Shown here in pieces: positions 11,314-23,964 of a DNA stretch of 64,000 nucleotides. Each line of letters starts with the position of its first letter. Position 1 is the stretch's first letter. The DNA is from Rosa chinensis (lineage: Eukaryota; Streptophyta; Magnoliopsida; Rosales; Rosaceae). Position numbers and translations under genes: made by a program. The notes below the pieces were generated by a model, which was given only the letters and a program-made list of their open reading frames with translations, was not told the origin of the DNA and did not search any database. The stretch is taken from assembly GCF_002994745.2 (NCBI RefSeq), contig NC_037088.1, forward strand, positions 2,485,001-2,549,000, read 5' to 3'.

Positions 11314-11863
11314 ATTGGAACATTTTTTTCCGACATTACTGTATATATAGGAGCAATCTCAATAATCTAGTATGTGACGAATGATGGGTCTTGTATGTGA
11401 CAATTCTTTTGTCAAGTACAAACCTAAAATTAAGGGATCATATTTACTCTGCAATGTGAAGCCCCTGCATAATGTTTCTCATTTTACTAGTACTGGAGGT
11501 CTAGCCATTGGAAGTGCGACCCCCGCTGCCCCCAATCCCCCCATTTTATTCATATGAAACAGAAAAATTTACAAACCAAGAGGGGGACATTAGAACCTTA
11601 CCTCTTCAAGGAAATTTCACAACTTTCTACCAAAAACAAAAGCCAAACTTGATAATACGGACACTCAGACTGACCATACAAGTGAAAAAAGAAAAGCATA
11701 GCAGCTAAATCGTTGCTGCTATTACCAAAATAACAACAGCAACATCAAATCAAACAACAAGGTTCATAAGGAAATGTACATCGTACATTACTGCATAGAT
11801 AGAATAGATAGAAATAAGAAAGCATATTATATAACTACTGCTTTCTTTTTGTTTTGTTTCCGA
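11314..11863. other. Convergent 3' regions of allantoate deiminase and the receptor-like protein
   Basis: Non-coding; holds the 3' UTRs of the two converging genes. The same sequence recurs at 45318-45902 with small indels. No other gene is seen. Confidence 0.6.
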
Positions 11864-14728
11864 TCACTGCCTTGCTTTCAAACGAGCTACTTTCAATGCA
11901 ATTGCTAGTGCTACTTTCTCCTTGATGTGGTCAAAAAATTGAAAATAAGCATACCTCCATGACTTCTTCAATATCAATGTGCCACAAACACTCCAAAAAC
12001 CTATGATAAAGCCAAGCACCGCGCTGGTATATAAACCAAGCTTTTCATCATCAGCTTCATGAGGCTCATGCATGTTGCCTCCATCTTCTGTGCAATTTGA
12101 AAGAGGAAATCCACAGAGTGAAGGATTGCCCTCATAAATAGATGAATCATCGAGCGTCTGAAGTTGGTTACCCGAAGGAATTCTTCCGGTCAACTTGTTG
12201 CAAGACAAGTTCAAGTGAGATAAGAAAGTCAGAGAAGCGAGACTTTGTGGAATCTGTCCTGAAAGCTGGTTCTGGGAGAGGTCAAGTGTTTCAAGCAAGT
12301 GCAAGTTTCCAATTTTTGAGGGGATATTTCCACTTAATTGATTAATGGACAAGTTTAATGTAGCTAATTGAACGAGACTGCTGATTTCTTCAGGAATTTC
12401 ACCTTCTAAATCATTATGCGAAAAATCAATAATGGTTAGAAGCACCTCGTTGCGTAAGAAGTATTCACTTGCTCTTCCTTTTACAGTCACAGTTATTACC
12501 TCAAAATCACCAGAGTAATTCCAGCCCCCATAACTACTAGAGATTAAAGAAGTCAATTTATTCAAACAGTTGGGAATAGTCCCTGAAAATCTATTGTGAC
12601 TTAGGTCTAGGATTTGAAGGGAAGGAAGACTGCACAAATGATGAGGAATATGTCCACTTAAAGAGTTTGATTGCAATTGCAGCACTGTGATTGTGGATAC
12701 TTTTGATCCTATCCAAGAAGGTATGCTTCCAGTAAATTTGTTGCCTCCAAGATAAAGTCTCTCCAAAGCTGAGCAATTTTGCAAGGCAGAAGGAATTTCT
12801 CCGCTAAATTGATTGTTGTCTATCTTTAGTGTAAAAAGAGAACTTGGAATGCCCATTGAGCTTGGAATATTACCAGACATATTGTTGTTTGAGACATCCA
12901 CAATGACTATGCTGCTCCACAAACCCCATTCTTTAGGGAATTCTCCGGATAACTGATTGTTATTCAGAGCAAGGTCAGATAGAGATTGAATGCTACAAAT
13001 AGATGATGGAATAGTTCCATCAAATTGATTATGGCTCAAAACTATGGAAAGTAGATTCGGAAAAGAGTTGAATCGGAACGGAAGCTTTCCACTTATTTGA
13101 TTGTAAGATAAATCCAACGATTGGATTTGGGAAGATATCTTAAAGAGCCATTCCTCTGGTATTAGACCCGAGATTCCAGCATTCTTAAGTGAGACCCACA
13201 CGAGCTCAGTTTGAGATTGAAGCCATACAGGGAAGCCGGGGCCTACTCGGCAGTTGATCATTCCAATGTGGTAGAGCTTGAAAGGAGGAATCCATTCATA
13301 ATCAATCAAATTGAAAATGATGGGCACAGGTTGGGTTGTGCTAACTGCAAAAGACTCTAATTTTGTGAGATTTATGAAATGGGCTTCGGTTAAATTGCCT
13401 TCCCATGAATTATAAGATAGATAAAGGCTCACTAGCTGAGAAAGTTTTCCCAAACTTTGAGGAATGGAACCGTTGAAAATATTATCCCTGAGATCAAGTG
13501 TCTTCAGGGATGATGATAAATTGCTGATAATAAATTCTGGAATGGATCCCCAAAAAGAGTTGGAGCTGAGATAGAGATGCTGCAGGCTTCTCAGCATTCC
13601 CAACGAACTAGGCAATTTGCCTACCAGCCCACAGCCTTGCAAATCTAGTGACTCCATTATATTAAATGAATAATTTGAGAAACCACTCAAAAACTCTTCA
13701 ATCCCCCCTTCAATTTGACTCCATGCAAGACTCAATGACTTGAGCCTGCACAAATTTCCACTAAATTTGGGAAATTGACCTTTGAGTCCTATACTCCCTG
13801 AGTCAAGGTGTTGTAGAGATTTGAGTCTTACAAATTCATCAAGAAAGGGGCCACTGAAAGAATTCCCACTCAGATCAACTTTTGTAAGGCCAGTAAGATT
13901 AAACATCCATTTAGGATATGAAAAATTAATACTATTCCATGACATATCAAGGACCAAAAGTGATGTGAAGTTAATTGTAGGCATGGATAGTGGAAGCTGG
14001 TTTCCACCAATTTCGCAACCAGACAAATGCAACTCTAAGAGTGAAGGAAGCATGTTAACCTCATGTAGCCAACTAACTCCTGTGTTGCTAAGGTTCACAC
14101 TTCTAAGATTGAGGTATTTTAGGGAAGAGAGATGAGAAAGCCAATTCAAGTTTTTGGAAGAAAGAGAATAACTAGAACTGAGGTCAAGATAGTTCAAGTT
14201 TGAGAGGTTACCAAGAGAAGTAGGAATCTCTCCCGCAACTGAATTCAAAGACTGGGTACTTGAAAAATTGAGATATCTCAGACTTGTAAGCTCCCCAATA
14301 AACTTGGGAATGTGAGTCCCTTGAAAATCATTCGAGCTCAAGTCTAAGTAACTCAAATGTTTCAAGCCAAGCAAAGAAGGATTAATTAACTTACCCCCCA
14401 AACAAGATTGAAGATACTCCGTGGTGTTCCACTGATCATCATCAGTGGTGTATGGATATGTATTACGGAGGTCAACCGTTGCAACATGACCAGTGCGGTT
14501 GTTGCATGAAATCCCTGTCCATTGGCAGCATTCGTGACCAGCCCAAGAAGAAAGCTTACCAGAAGGATCAGTGAGATCTTGTTTAAAGCTGAGAAGTGCT
14601 CGCCTCTCTTCCTCCATGCATGATTCCACGACACTGCTATTGTTTAGGCACGAAGATGCCAAAAATAACAAGAGCAAGAAGTGAAGAATGAGGCGAGAGA
14701 TAGGGTTAAAGTAGACATAGATGTCCAT
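11864..14728 (-). CDS. LRR receptor-like protein (EIX2/HcrVf class), intact
   Basis: Single-exon gene. I start at ATG 14728 (MDIYVYFNP), which puts the hydrophobic signal peptide [15 protein letters not shown] near the N-terminus; an ATG 54 bases upstream in frame would add 18 residues without a signal. The 954-residue product has an LRRNT cap ([25 protein letters not shown]), about 25-30 extracellular LRRs of the LxxLDLSxNxxxGxIP type, an island region near [14 protein letters not shown], an acidic juxtamembrane part, one membrane helix ([19 protein letters not shown], containing GxxxG) and a short basic tail without a kinase. Such proteins sense extracellular pathogen or self molecules at the plasma membrane; in known members signalling goes through SOBIR1 and BAK1. 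Frame is unbroken. The ligand cannot be inferred. Confidence 0.93.
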   Translation of the reverse strand: MDIYVYFNPISRLILHFLLLLFLASSCLNNSSVVESCMEEERRALLSFKQDLTDPSGKLSSWAGHECCQWTGISCNNRTGHVATVDLRNTYPYTTDDDQWNTTEYLQSCLGGKLINPSLLGLKHLSYLDLSSNDFQGTHIPKFIGELTSLRYLNFSSTQSLNSVAGEIPTSLGNLSNLNYLDLSSSYSLSSKNLNWLSHLSSLKYLNLRSVNLSNTGVSWLHEVNMLPSLLELHLSGCEIGGNQLPLSMPTINFTSLLVLDMSWNSINFSYPKWMFNLTGLTKVDLSGNSFSGPFLDEFVRLKSLQHLDSGSIGLKGQFPKFSGNLCRLKSLSLAWSQIEGGIEEFLSGFSNYSFNIMESLDLQGCGLVGKLPSSLGMLRSLQHLYLSSNSFWGSIPEFIISNLSSSLKTLDLRDNIFNGSIPQSLGKLSQLVSLYLSYNSWEGNLTEAHFINLTKLESFAVSTTQPVPIIFNLIDYEWIPPFKLYHIGMINCRVGPGFPVWLQSQTELVWVSLKNAGISGLIPEEWLFKISSQIQSLDLSYNQISGKLPFRFNSFPNLLSIVLSHNQFDGTIPSSICSIQSLSDLALNNNQLSGEFPKEWGLWSSIVIVDVSNNNMSGNIPSSMGIPSSLFTLKIDNNQFSGEIPSALQNCSALERLYLGGNKFTGSIPSWIGSKVSTITVLQLQSNSLSGHIPHHLCSLPSLQILDLSHNRFSGTIPNCLNKLTSLISSSYGGWNYSGDFEVITVTVKGRASEYFLRNEVLLTIIDFSHNDLEGEIPEEISSLVQLATLNLSINQLSGNIPSKIGNLHLLETLDLSQNQLSGQIPQSLASLTFLSHLNLSCNKLTGRIPSGNQLQTLDDSSIYEGNPSLCGFPLSNCTEDGGNMHEPHEADDEKLGLYTSAVLGFIIGFWSVCGTLILKKSWRYAYFQFFDHIKEKVALAIALKVARLKARQ

Positions 14729-14789
14729 TATTTTCAGGCCTTTAACTTCGTGTACGTTGCAGATGCATAGGATGCCGAGCACAAGTTGA

Positions 14790-14796
14790 ATTTATA
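14790..14796 (-). promoter_or_regulatory. Probable TATA box of the receptor-like protein gene
   Basis: The minus strand reads TATAAAT about 62 bases upstream of ATG 14728, in a suitable position for a core promoter. The same motif is kept in the second copy at 48847-48853. Confidence 0.5.
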
Positions 14797-16846
14797 GCAA
14801 GTCTAAGGTTTATTTGTCCAGAATATTCCGAGTCGTCATGCAACATCAACCCAATTTACAAGTTTGGGTTAGATAGACTTTAGTAGCGAAGACTTTGAAA
14901 AGTCTCCCTTCTCCGCTGTCCTCCTGGTAGCAAAGTGGGAGTATTCTCTAGTAGCAAAGTGGATTGAAGACTTGGTCGTTTGTGGGAGTATTCTCTAGTA
15001 GCAAAGTGGAACATGATTGTACAAAATTAGTCATACACATAGTTGTACCTTTTTTTTTCCGAAAATTCTATCGTGCAGCGTGCGGCGAGAGCACTGTTGG
15101 TCACGTGGCGCGCACGAGATCCGTTAAAATAGCATCAGAGGGGTTAGAAAGTGATCATGACCGTTGAATTATGTAACCGGCTGACCCTTTGGTTGGATCG
15201 GAATCCGGCTGACCCGTGTGAGATGGAGTTATGAATCTGGAGTTCTTCTTCCCCAATATAATTGGGATCTGGAGGCTTTTCCATTATACTAGTGTTAATG
15301 GGGCCTGATCTTGATTAGGGAAGCAATGTTTATATGTTTTCGACAAAGTTACAAGGACTTTTAGCTGTCTTATAGGCAACCCTATTTCAGCAGAGAGAAT
15401 ATGGGGGATTGATATCTTCACTTTTATTGTTCTATTGTATCCATTATGGGAAGAATGTCTTAATAAGACACATGCTATTCTGGTAAAACCAATTTGTTTA
15501 TGGATTGAAACTAATTAAATTGCTTCATGGTTTTGATTTGTTACTGTCAAATCTCCTACTTATGATTACTCGTTTCAAGATATAGATGATGCTAGTAATT
15601 CACTGACATTTAGTATGCAAGAACGCTATGTAGAATTTGTTATCTAATACTATCAGGATAATTATATTTGGAAGTAGAAGGCAAAATTTCACAATACAAT
15701 TGTACGGCAGGTGAGGGTTCATTGATTACTCTAGATTCCAGAAGGTAGTATAGAATACCCTTTTGATTTCATTAGCTTAATTATGTCAAACTGAAAAGGT
15801 AGGACTTCCATCTCTGTGAACTGTAAGACCATTACTGAGGAAGTGTTCTCATAGCTAAGACCGTATGTTGGCTTGGCAGTTAGTTTAAAGTTAAGGATGG
15901 AGTTGAGAGTTTAACTAAAGAGCGTAGGAGATAAGTCATAATTACTTTTTATGGACTAATAAACTTGAAAGCTTCAGACCCTCTTCGATAGTAATCTTAG
16001 AGGTTCATCCGGTGAATGATTCTCTTCAGTTTGTCTTGTTGGAAAATTTTGGTCTGCTATAGAGCTAAAGTTAACTTTGTTTTGCACCATGAACCCCACC
16101 CTTTTGCAGCAAACGACATGGAGAGTGAGCTCTCTGAATTATTGCTTCTTGTTCTGGTTTAAATTTGGTGATATTGAATTATAAAAATGTAGGCCAAGTG
16201 CATGATTGTGTTCTGTTTCATTGTGGCTGGTATCTGTTCTCCAGTCAATGGGTACACTCAATGTGTGTGTCAGGTTTTGATTGACTTCATTGATACCTCC
16301 AATTGTGTTTAACCCGGTCAATACATCAGAATGGTCTTTGTGTTCAATTTGATCTATGATTATTTACTGGAAGCCACCCTATCAAATTATAGGTTCCCAA
16401 TCAGGGACTGAAATGAATGAGGAAAAGCCTTTGTAGGCTACTTGCCAAAAGTGTACTTTTATACTTCTTAATCTTCCTTCTTAGATCTATAACCAGATTC
16501 CTGCTATTGGTAAGGTGGGTTTGTCACAGAATACAGTTTCAATATATGGAGTGAATTGTTGGTGTATACCTATATTCAAGAACATATATACAACAGTACC
16601 TGCCCCCCAAAACAAATCTCTAAAACTTGGTGTAAATTCAATGCTATAAAACACAGAATCCCCAAGGATATTTAATCTTCTGCTGCATAAATTAATAGTA
16701 GTAATAGTAAACAAACCTATGTTCAGATTGGAAACAAGATATTTTGATATATTATGCAATAATAATCTCACTGGAAATTTTCTTGATTTCGCCTCTTAGC
16801 TTCTGTGGAAAGTTAACAAGCTCATTAATCTTTTTCGCTTGGGCAG
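14797..16846. other. Duplicated non-coding interval between the receptor-like protein and the MIP1-like gene
   Basis: Upstream region of the receptor-like protein gene and possibly 5' sequence of the next gene. It aligns with 48854-50377. No coding frame is supported. The sequence GTGGAGTATTCTCTAGTAGC-like near 14935-15005 occurs twice in copy 1 and once in copy 2. Confidence 0.5.
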
Positions 16847-19800
16847 GAGGAACTAAAACCTGTTGAATGCCTCCAACCCGCTTCCCGAAGCTGCAAAGAG
16901 TATGTTAGTTTTTCAATTACCTTTTGAAGGCACCTAGTTTTAGAGTAAAGGGAACTGGAATTGAATATCTTTCAAATTTGTTTGTTCTAGCCATGTAAGA
17001 AAAATGAGGTGATTCTCTTTATATAATGTTAGTCATCTTCTAGTAGATTGAATATGAATATTTTGCAGGATTGCTGATTTTGTGACTGCGAATCCAGATC
17101 CGTTAATACCAACGTAAGAATATCACCAAATTTTTGTAAAGTTTAGTTTGCATTATGTGCATTGTGATCATTATTTTGTATTTATCTGTCAAGCAGAAAT
17201 CGAAAGAAACGACGATCCTGTTGCTTTTGGAAATGGCTCTGGTACCATCTTCTCTTTACTTTTCATTTCTTGTTTACCATTTTCAAGAGAAATGCTGCTC
17301 TACTATTAAGATAAAATTGCTTCAAACAAAGAAATTGTTAGCACTATTGAACTGAGAACAACTTCCCAGCAAATGTAAAATATGTTGTGCTAAAAGTTCA
17401 TGAAGCATTTGAATTCTTTCTATAGATAGAAATGTGGAATCAATCTTCATCCTTAGTCCTCAATTGTATTTCTGATAGTTATTTCAGTCTTGGGTCATTT
17501 GTTAAGGAAGTATGATTTTGATGATGCCTAAAACTTACTGTTATTGATGGAAGTAGCAGTAAAACTAGAAAACATTTTGTGCTTGGTTCCTAAAATAACA
17601 AGATTAACCTTAACATTTGATTAGCAGTATCGTTGGCCTCTTCTTTTCCCTCCTCTGTAATGCAGTATCAATCAATTAGACATAATGCCTAAACTTTTTA
17701 ATAAAGCATTCATGAGATTGCTTGTCTTTATGTGGCCTCACAAGTGTACATTCCTTTTTCTAGTTCTGCATTCCATGAGGGGTGTCTCCGATTTATACTA
17801 AGATAGTCAGACACAGAGCATCTTGAAGTTTCTAAATTTTTATATGCAAAAGAGCCAGATGTTTTACCTTTGAAGTGGATTTGCAGGATTTGCGAAAGCT
17901 TGTTTGTACCTGCGTATAGCTTCTGGTCTTCTAGTACCAGAAGCCAAGCTGTTTCTGCATTTGGAGGATTTGCTTTATGTGGTTAAAGCCAAACCCCATG
18001 ATCGCAGGATGATGTGTGACTCACCGATTGTGCAAACTAAGTTGAGCCAGTAAGGCTGCATTCTTGTTCTTTGTAGTTACTCTTTCTTGTTTTAGTTATA
18101 TATGCAGGGGATCTCTGAGCTTTTCCTTTGTAATGATTTCTTCTTTGTTCTTTGGTTGCATTTTTGCAGAAGTGATTCTCTCTGTAAATATTCTCATTCT
18201 AGCATCTCATGTGGTTCTGAATTTCAGTCAGAGGTTGTGAAAGATGACTCGTTGTCAAAGGTAAGTACCAGTGTACAACTTCCAGGCAAATGCTTTCGAA
18301 TTGCTAAAATGTTCTGTTGGGAACCACGTGAATTCGATTGATCGGGAAATGAATGAATTTGTTCTATTCATTTGCAAGTGAAGTCTACTGTTATTTAATA
18401 AAGACATTTCCCGGCTAGTTTAGTAAATTTAGGACATGGACTCTCTCTTCTAGGAATTTGCATTCCAATTCCACTCAGAATTTGTAGAGCTGAAATCTTT
18501 GGAATTTGAGGAAATCATGTGGGTTGTAGCACGTTCTAGCATAATCTTTGTTGCTTATGGATTATGCGTAACTTGGTCCAAAATACTAACTACATATAAC
18601 TTTATTCTCATTGTTTGTAGTATGTTTGGTTTTTCTTTAGTGGTCAAACTACAGTTCCTAAATTTGGTATTTTGTTTGATTTTTGGGTGAGTAATCTTGA
18701 TGAAGGTATTGAACGACTTGGATCCTGCAATAAAAGTTCATACCCGACAAGTTCCAGCTTGAATAGGATGTAAGCTTTTTCCCTGGAAGCAACAAGCAAA
18801 TTATGTGTCTCTTTTCTACTATTCTGTTTGCATTTGTAAGGGGTTCATGTGAAAGTTTAGGAATAATAGTACATGACAAAGGAATTTATTTTAAATTCAA
18901 TAAGATGTGTTAGTTAGGAGGCAGTTGTGTAATTGCATCAACTAGAGGGATTCATATTCGATACGGTACTAGACCCATTTTCAGCAATCCTGTATTGTCT
19001 TTGAACTGTCGTTAAATTCCTCATATTCCACCTAATGAGCGTCTGATTGTTCAAATCTCCTCCAGTATCTTAGAGCTGTTGTATATTTAAGGACATCTTT
19101 GCCATAGTGTCACCAATGGATGTGCTTCTACTATAGGTACAAAGATTGGAACAGCAGCTGCTTGAAGAAATAGAGCTACGTGCTATTCTGGAAAATGCAA
19201 TTGAGAAAAATGCTACTAAATTCTCCAGTCCAGCATGCCTTCCTCCTTACAATGTATGTTTTCTAAACATTGTTTAATTTATCCTCTCTATTTCAGCATT
19301 TCCTAAATCATCAGCTCAACAAGCGAGTGAAAGTCCTAAAAGTCCTAAAATCGACATTTTGTAAATTTTAGGACTTTTGGATTCATAGCGGACTAATATG
19401 TAGTTTGCGAGCAATGTGACATTGTCCACTTAATGTTTGATATAAATCATTTATTTTTTAATCTTCTGTTACATGAAAGTGATAAAACCTATGTACAGCC
19501 TCAAGAGCTCCTGAGCATTATTGCTGCAGTGGAGGTGACAGTTTCTGAACTAGAACAGGAGTTGGTTGCATTGCATTTCCAACTAAGTCAAGAAAGAAAT
19601 GAAAGAAGGCTGGCAGAATATCGTCTGAGGCATCCATCTCCTCGGTCAATGTCTCCTCGCCCGTCCAGCATTATGAAACTGCCGGTATAATGTCTTGTCA
19701 TATGTTGATCTCATATTGTTTAATGACCTGGCTGAAATAGAGTAATATTGCTCATTTTATGGATGTTGTCATTAATATCGTTCTCTGTGCTTATTTAGAT

Positions 19801-21023
19801 TTCATCTTCCAGAATGTCTGCTGACCACCCGAGGCGGGTATCCAACTGGGGGATTAACAGCACGTGCAATACAGGTGGGAAGTAAATCCGTTTTACTGGC
19901 ACATGCCGTGCACGTGCAATCGTTTAGATTTCTGGGAAGTCGTCCTTGGCTTGAAGACATCAGATCTGAAGTGTGGTGATTTTCTGAGCTACCAGTTGAC
20001 GATCCATCTCCCATCACTTGTTTATGGTACGTTGCATTTCAAATTTGATTAGAAGGGTTGAATCGCCTGCGCATGATACTATGGAGTTGTCATACCAATG
20101 AAAAGATCTAAAACAAAATATCCAAGGGTGTTTTAGCTGAACTACTATTTATAAATCGTTTATTTGATTTAGAGATGTAAAGATTCTGAAAAGAAAAAAT
20201 ACGTTTTAGAAACTTGTGATACAGAACATAATGATATGGGTGGAGATTGTGCAAGCAAGACACTGGCACTTATCTGAATGTAATATAGTGTTTTTTCTGT
20301 GTTTCTTTTACAGAACTTGTGGTTGATTGCCTATTACTCTATTAGTAATATATGATAATGCAAAAGACTTGAAGATAATTTGATGATATGCGAAGGCACT
20401 TTCAATTGGTGGATTACATTTAAACATTTGAAATAACATGTGCCATTTAAGAACAGGGAGGGAATGCATTTGGAATGTTTACAAAGTTGGGAGTGCATGT
20501 TGAATAAGTATGCGGGGTGGGGTAGCAGGATAATGATGATGATAACAAATTTCCTATAGCCTGATTAGAAACCTACAGGTGATGCATGCTGTCAACTAAG
20601 GATAGGAAAGACAACAACAAATTGAAAATCAACTCAAAATCAAGGAAACCGGAAACCAGATGAAAGCATCCCGGTTTTCACAATTGTGTGCAAGTATTTT
20701 TTTATAGTTCTTAGTTTGCTACTTTGTCTCATAGACATTTCATCTGTTTAGTTAGTGAGATATGAAAGCTGGTGATGTTTTCTGTGCACATTTGCTTATC
20801 CCCATGCAACTGTTATTCAGTGAGCACCAAGCAGAAGCGTTAACGGAGAAGGGTCAAGGACGTACAAGAGATGGTAGACATCCAACAGAATCAATTATGT
20901 GACTACTGAGTAATCCCTGGTGTAAGTATACATGTATTATATACAACTTATGCAATCTTTCTTTTGCAGGAAAATGATCTTCATGGAGAAACAGATATGG
21001 GAAGCATGAAACTGCATCACTAG
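16847..21023 (+). pseudogene. Leucine-zipper MIP1-like gene (DUF547 family), truncated, copy 1
   Basis: Recognised by exon 19137-19253 (VQRLEQQLLEEIELRAILEN) and exon 19499-19684 (PQELLSIIAAVEVTVSELEQ, then ALHFQLSQERNERRLAEYRL). Both are coiled-coil text of the leucine-zipper region that precedes DUF547 in plant MIP1-like proteins. Other exon-like blocks with splice borders are 16847-16899, 17069-17113, 17887-18049 (ACLYLRIASGLLVPEAKLFL), 18170-18260, 19799-19873 and a short last exon ending at TAG near 21023. The DUF547 domain itself is absent, and the phases of the early exons do not join cleanly. It is probably a 5' gene fragment. The function of the family is poorly known. Confidence 0.6.
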
Positions 21024-21675
21024 TGACAGGCGATCAGCTAGTGTATCAATAGCACATTGAATTATCTATCATACTAATCATTGCGTTGAATTCACTTAAA
21101 CTGTAGCCTAAGAAAGACAGCGTTTAGCATATGTACTGAAAAAGCCATTCAGCATTTTGGACTGCACAGAGATGGGTACCTGATCTCTAGAGTGCACAAT
21201 TTGAGCCTAAAAATATTTGTCCAGCTTGCCCTGTTATTTCATCTTGCATGCATTGGTGGATACATAAACTCGGTGTACACCTTTGTGATTCATGGTGACA
21301 TATTAGTATTTATAGATTTCTTAAAGTCATATATTGCATTTATTTTCAGGTGGAACTCTTTTGTAGGCAACTGCCCCACTGCCCTGTATGGAAATTATGT
21401 ATGTTGAGGACTTTGTTCTGGGTTATTCTTTTTCTCTTCTTTGGGTAGTTTGTAAGTTGGTGCATTAAGAATTTGCCATCTTTTAACTATAAATGACTAG
21501 AGAGCCTAAGAAAGAGTGTAGAAGCAATCCACCTTGAGCACAGCGAAAAACAAATATCAATGGTGGACGACAAATTAAAATCAATCAAAGATCTTCCCAT
21601 TTCTACTTGCTTGACCCATCAAGACTAGGGAAACGAGCAAGGATACAAAAAAACCTCCAAGGCCATATGCATTTG
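21024..21675. other. Interval without a recognised gene
   Basis: Follows the truncated MIP1-like gene and runs to the target site of the next LTR element. A 71-codon frame at 21192-21407 is hydrophobic but unrecognised and probably not a gene. Confidence 0.35.
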
Positions 21676-22182
21676 TGATGCGGGAAGCGTGAACACGATA
21701 GTAAGAGGCTCCGTCAAGCGTCGAAAGCCATATGAGATGAGCTAGAATCCACTAGCAATTACGGGCACAGCCGTAAGAAAGATAGAGAAACTTCTCTAAT
21801 ATTTGGGTTTTTATTGATAACTTGAATGAAAATTACAATCTAAGAGGTGCCTTATATAGGGCACATAGCATAAACCTAATACAACTAGAAAATATAAAGA
21901 ACAATTTATTGTAGACTAAAACTAGGAAACCTAATTAAACCTGATTAAATAAAAATCGGAAATAAAATCCTAGATACTAAAGAATATTACGTTTGGAATC
22001 TCAGTCAAGATTTTGCTCGAGAATCCCGATATATCTAAAAGAGTAATTTATGATTAATTTCATCATTAAGAAGCCTATTTGAATACCAATTTTCAATATT
22101 CAAATTATTCTTCTTAATGTGAAGACGCTTCTTTCTTTTCGAGATTTTTGGTTGAAATTGGCTAAAATCTCGTCCTACATCA
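21676..22182 (-). repeat. 3' LTR of the small LTR element (minus orientation)
   Basis: Starts TGATGCGGG and ends CCTACATCA on the + strand. The end of the internal reading frame runs into it. Confidence 0.93.
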
Positions 22183-22905
22183 GTCTCCTCCACTTGAAAA
22201 GAACTCGACCTCGAGTTCCTCTTGAATGTAGCTCGATCATTAGTAGGAATAAAACATGATAAGCCATCAACTTCAATATTCTCGAAATTAAAAGGTATCA
22301 CCATGAATCCAATACTGTAGACAAGTTTAGAATAAGCATCTTGAAACTTGAACTCCTCCACTTGAAAAGGAATGGGTAATGACTTATCCTTGGGTTGATC
22401 TTGAACACAATTAGGCATGCATGACATGGATATCGATGTGATGAATGAATCAGCTTCCTTATCCTTAATGAGTTTCTCTTCAATCTTCAAAGTTGCTTCT
22501 TCATGTTCCTTTTCACACACCTGAGGATGGTCATTCTTGATGTTCTTCCTTCTAGGCTTGATTTTAATTTTGTGCGACTCCCACCTAAATAAATATGTGT
22601 TGTCTTTGCAATAATCACCTTTGACGCTTTTATGCCATGGTCTTCCAAAAAGCACATTAGTGTCGTCCATGTCAATCACATGACAAGTAATCTCTTCTTT
22701 ATAAAATTTTCCCATAGAGACAGGAACTTTACAAACCTCTGTTACTTGTGCATATTCATCCTCTCCAAATGGAATCCAGTACGGATCACTCAGCTTCACT
22801 GTCGGTAATTGAAAATAATCCACAACTTTGTTTGCTACAAAGTTCTCTCGTAGACCACTGTCAATTATTACAGAGCATACCTTGTCTTTGATGACACATG
22901 TAGTT
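22035..22905 (-). pseudogene. Partial gag-pol (retroviral-type aspartic protease region) of the small LTR element
   Basis: A 262-codon frame (22035-22823) continues upstream in the same frame to about 22880, where it reads SVIIDSGLRENFVANKVV. The D-S-G is the protease active site of Ty3/gypsy polyproteins, and later text such as VIDMDDTNVLFGRPWHKSVK is the conserved G-R-P-W part. No reverse transcriptase or integrase follows, and the frame runs into the LTR. It is a remnant and probably not functional. Confidence 0.75.
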
Positions 22906-23134
22906 CAGAAGTCGTCGTAATCCGGCGTTGTGAATATCCAATGTTCCATGTTCCATGTTTCTTCTTTCTTCTTTTTTTTTTTTTTTTGATTGATGAGGTT
23001 GTCCTAGGGCAAATCCCTTGGTATGTTCCTCTTCAACGAAACTTTCTTTGATAGATACTCTACGACCAGCGTCGTTGAGGTTGGTGGTAGTGAACTTCTC
23101 CCTTGGATCGTCGTCTGCTAAGAAGCGGGCGAAA

Positions 23135-23149
23135 CCCGCTCTGATACCA
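23135..23149 (-). other. Primer binding site (initiator Met-tRNA)
   Basis: Minus strand reads TGGTATCAGAGCGGG two bases inside the 5' LTR. TGGTATCAGAGC is the standard complement of the plant initiator tRNA-Met 3' end, which sets the orientation of the element. Confidence 0.93.
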
Positions 23150-23151
23150 AC

Positions 23152-23658
23152 TGACGCGGGAAGCGTGAACACGATAGTAAGAGGCTCCGTCAAGCGTCGA
23201 AAGCCATATGAGATGAGCTAGAATCCACTAGCAATTACGGGCACAGCCATAAGAAAGATAGAGAAACTTCTCTAATATTTGGGTTTTTATTGATAACTTG
23301 AATGAAAATTACAATCTAAGAGGTGCCTTATATAGGGCACATAGCATAAACCTAATACAACTAGAAAATATAAAGAACAATTTATTGTAGACTAAAACTA
23401 GGAAACCTAACTAAACCTGATTAAATAAAAATCGGAAATAAAATCCTAGATACTAAAGAATATTACGTTTGGAATCTCAGTCAAGATTTTGCTCGAGAAT
23501 CCCGATATATCCAAAAGAGTAATTTATGATTAATTTCATCATTAAGAAGCCTATTTGAATACCAATTTTCAATATTCAAATTATTCTTCTTAATGTGAAG
23601 ATGCTTCTTTCTTTTCGAGATTTTTGGTTGAAATTGGCTAAAATCTCGTCCTACATCA
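23152..23658 (-). repeat. 5' LTR of the small LTR element (minus orientation)
   Basis: Near-identical to 21676-22182; followed on the right by the target duplication ATTTG. Confidence 0.93.
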
Positions 23659-23964
23659 ATTTGAGGCCACGAAAAGGTTTGAGTCCAGGCAACACAATAT
23701 TATAGCCTGCTTGAGAAGGATAAAAAAAGAACAAGGTATCTCGTCTGTAATATTCAGCTGAGAAATTGCAGAGTTAGATGACACTTCTATATGTACTCGG
23801 GTTGCGCTTAGCTGAAATCCCAGATAAATTAAATTTGGGATTTCAATATCAGGTAACAGCTCCAAGTATAAACCCACACCTCATAAAAGGGACTGAAGCA
23901 CTTTTTTCCATGTCTCTTTGTCAATTTGCATGGGCATCCATCCTTCACTGTCTCAGGGGTTAAC

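Larger units (their letters stand above)
8488..20383. repeat. Segmental duplication, copy 1
   Basis: Direct-orientation duplicate of 43721-52404. Similarity begins at CATATCATTGGCTCATTG (8488 and 43721) and is continuous to TTTGATGATAT near 20380 and 52400, with high identity in exons and introns. Copy 1 has segments lacking in copy 2: the MITE at 9531-10378, about 370 bp at 10402-10771, about 460 bp near 16220-16680, about 580 bp near 17170-17750, and about 950 bp near 18445-19395. It contains allantoate deiminase, a receptor-like protein and a MIP1-like gene. Confidence 0.95.
21676..23658 (-). mobile_element. Small non-autonomous LTR retrotransposon (1983 bp) with intact target duplication
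   Basis: Two 507-bp LTRs (21676-22182 and 23152-23658) differ at about five positions seen by eye, roughly 1%. The 5-bp ATTTG precedes the first and follows the second. Read on the minus strand, the element has an initiator-methionine tRNA binding site right after its 5' LTR and a purine tract (AAGTGGAGGAGAC) right before its 3' LTR. The inside is only about 970 bp and encodes part of a Ty3/gypsy protease region, so it depends on another element for movement. The low LTR divergence indicates a recent insertion. Confidence 0.95.

Noticed and set aside
12142..14135. Plus-strand open frames across the receptor-like protein (for example 13782-14135)
   Set aside because: Antisense shadows of the long LRR gene; no start context or independent motif.
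16771..16899. Minus-strand open stretch reading like KRVGGIQQVLVPPAQAKK
   Set aside because: Looks protein-like, but the plus strand here has matching splice borders continuing into the next exon of the MIP1-like gene, and substitutions between the two copies do not favour the minus frame. Left unannotated.
22861..23193. Minus-strand frame of 110 codons near the small LTR element
   Set aside because: Spans the primer binding site and the LTR border, so it is not a separate gene; at most part of the element's leader.
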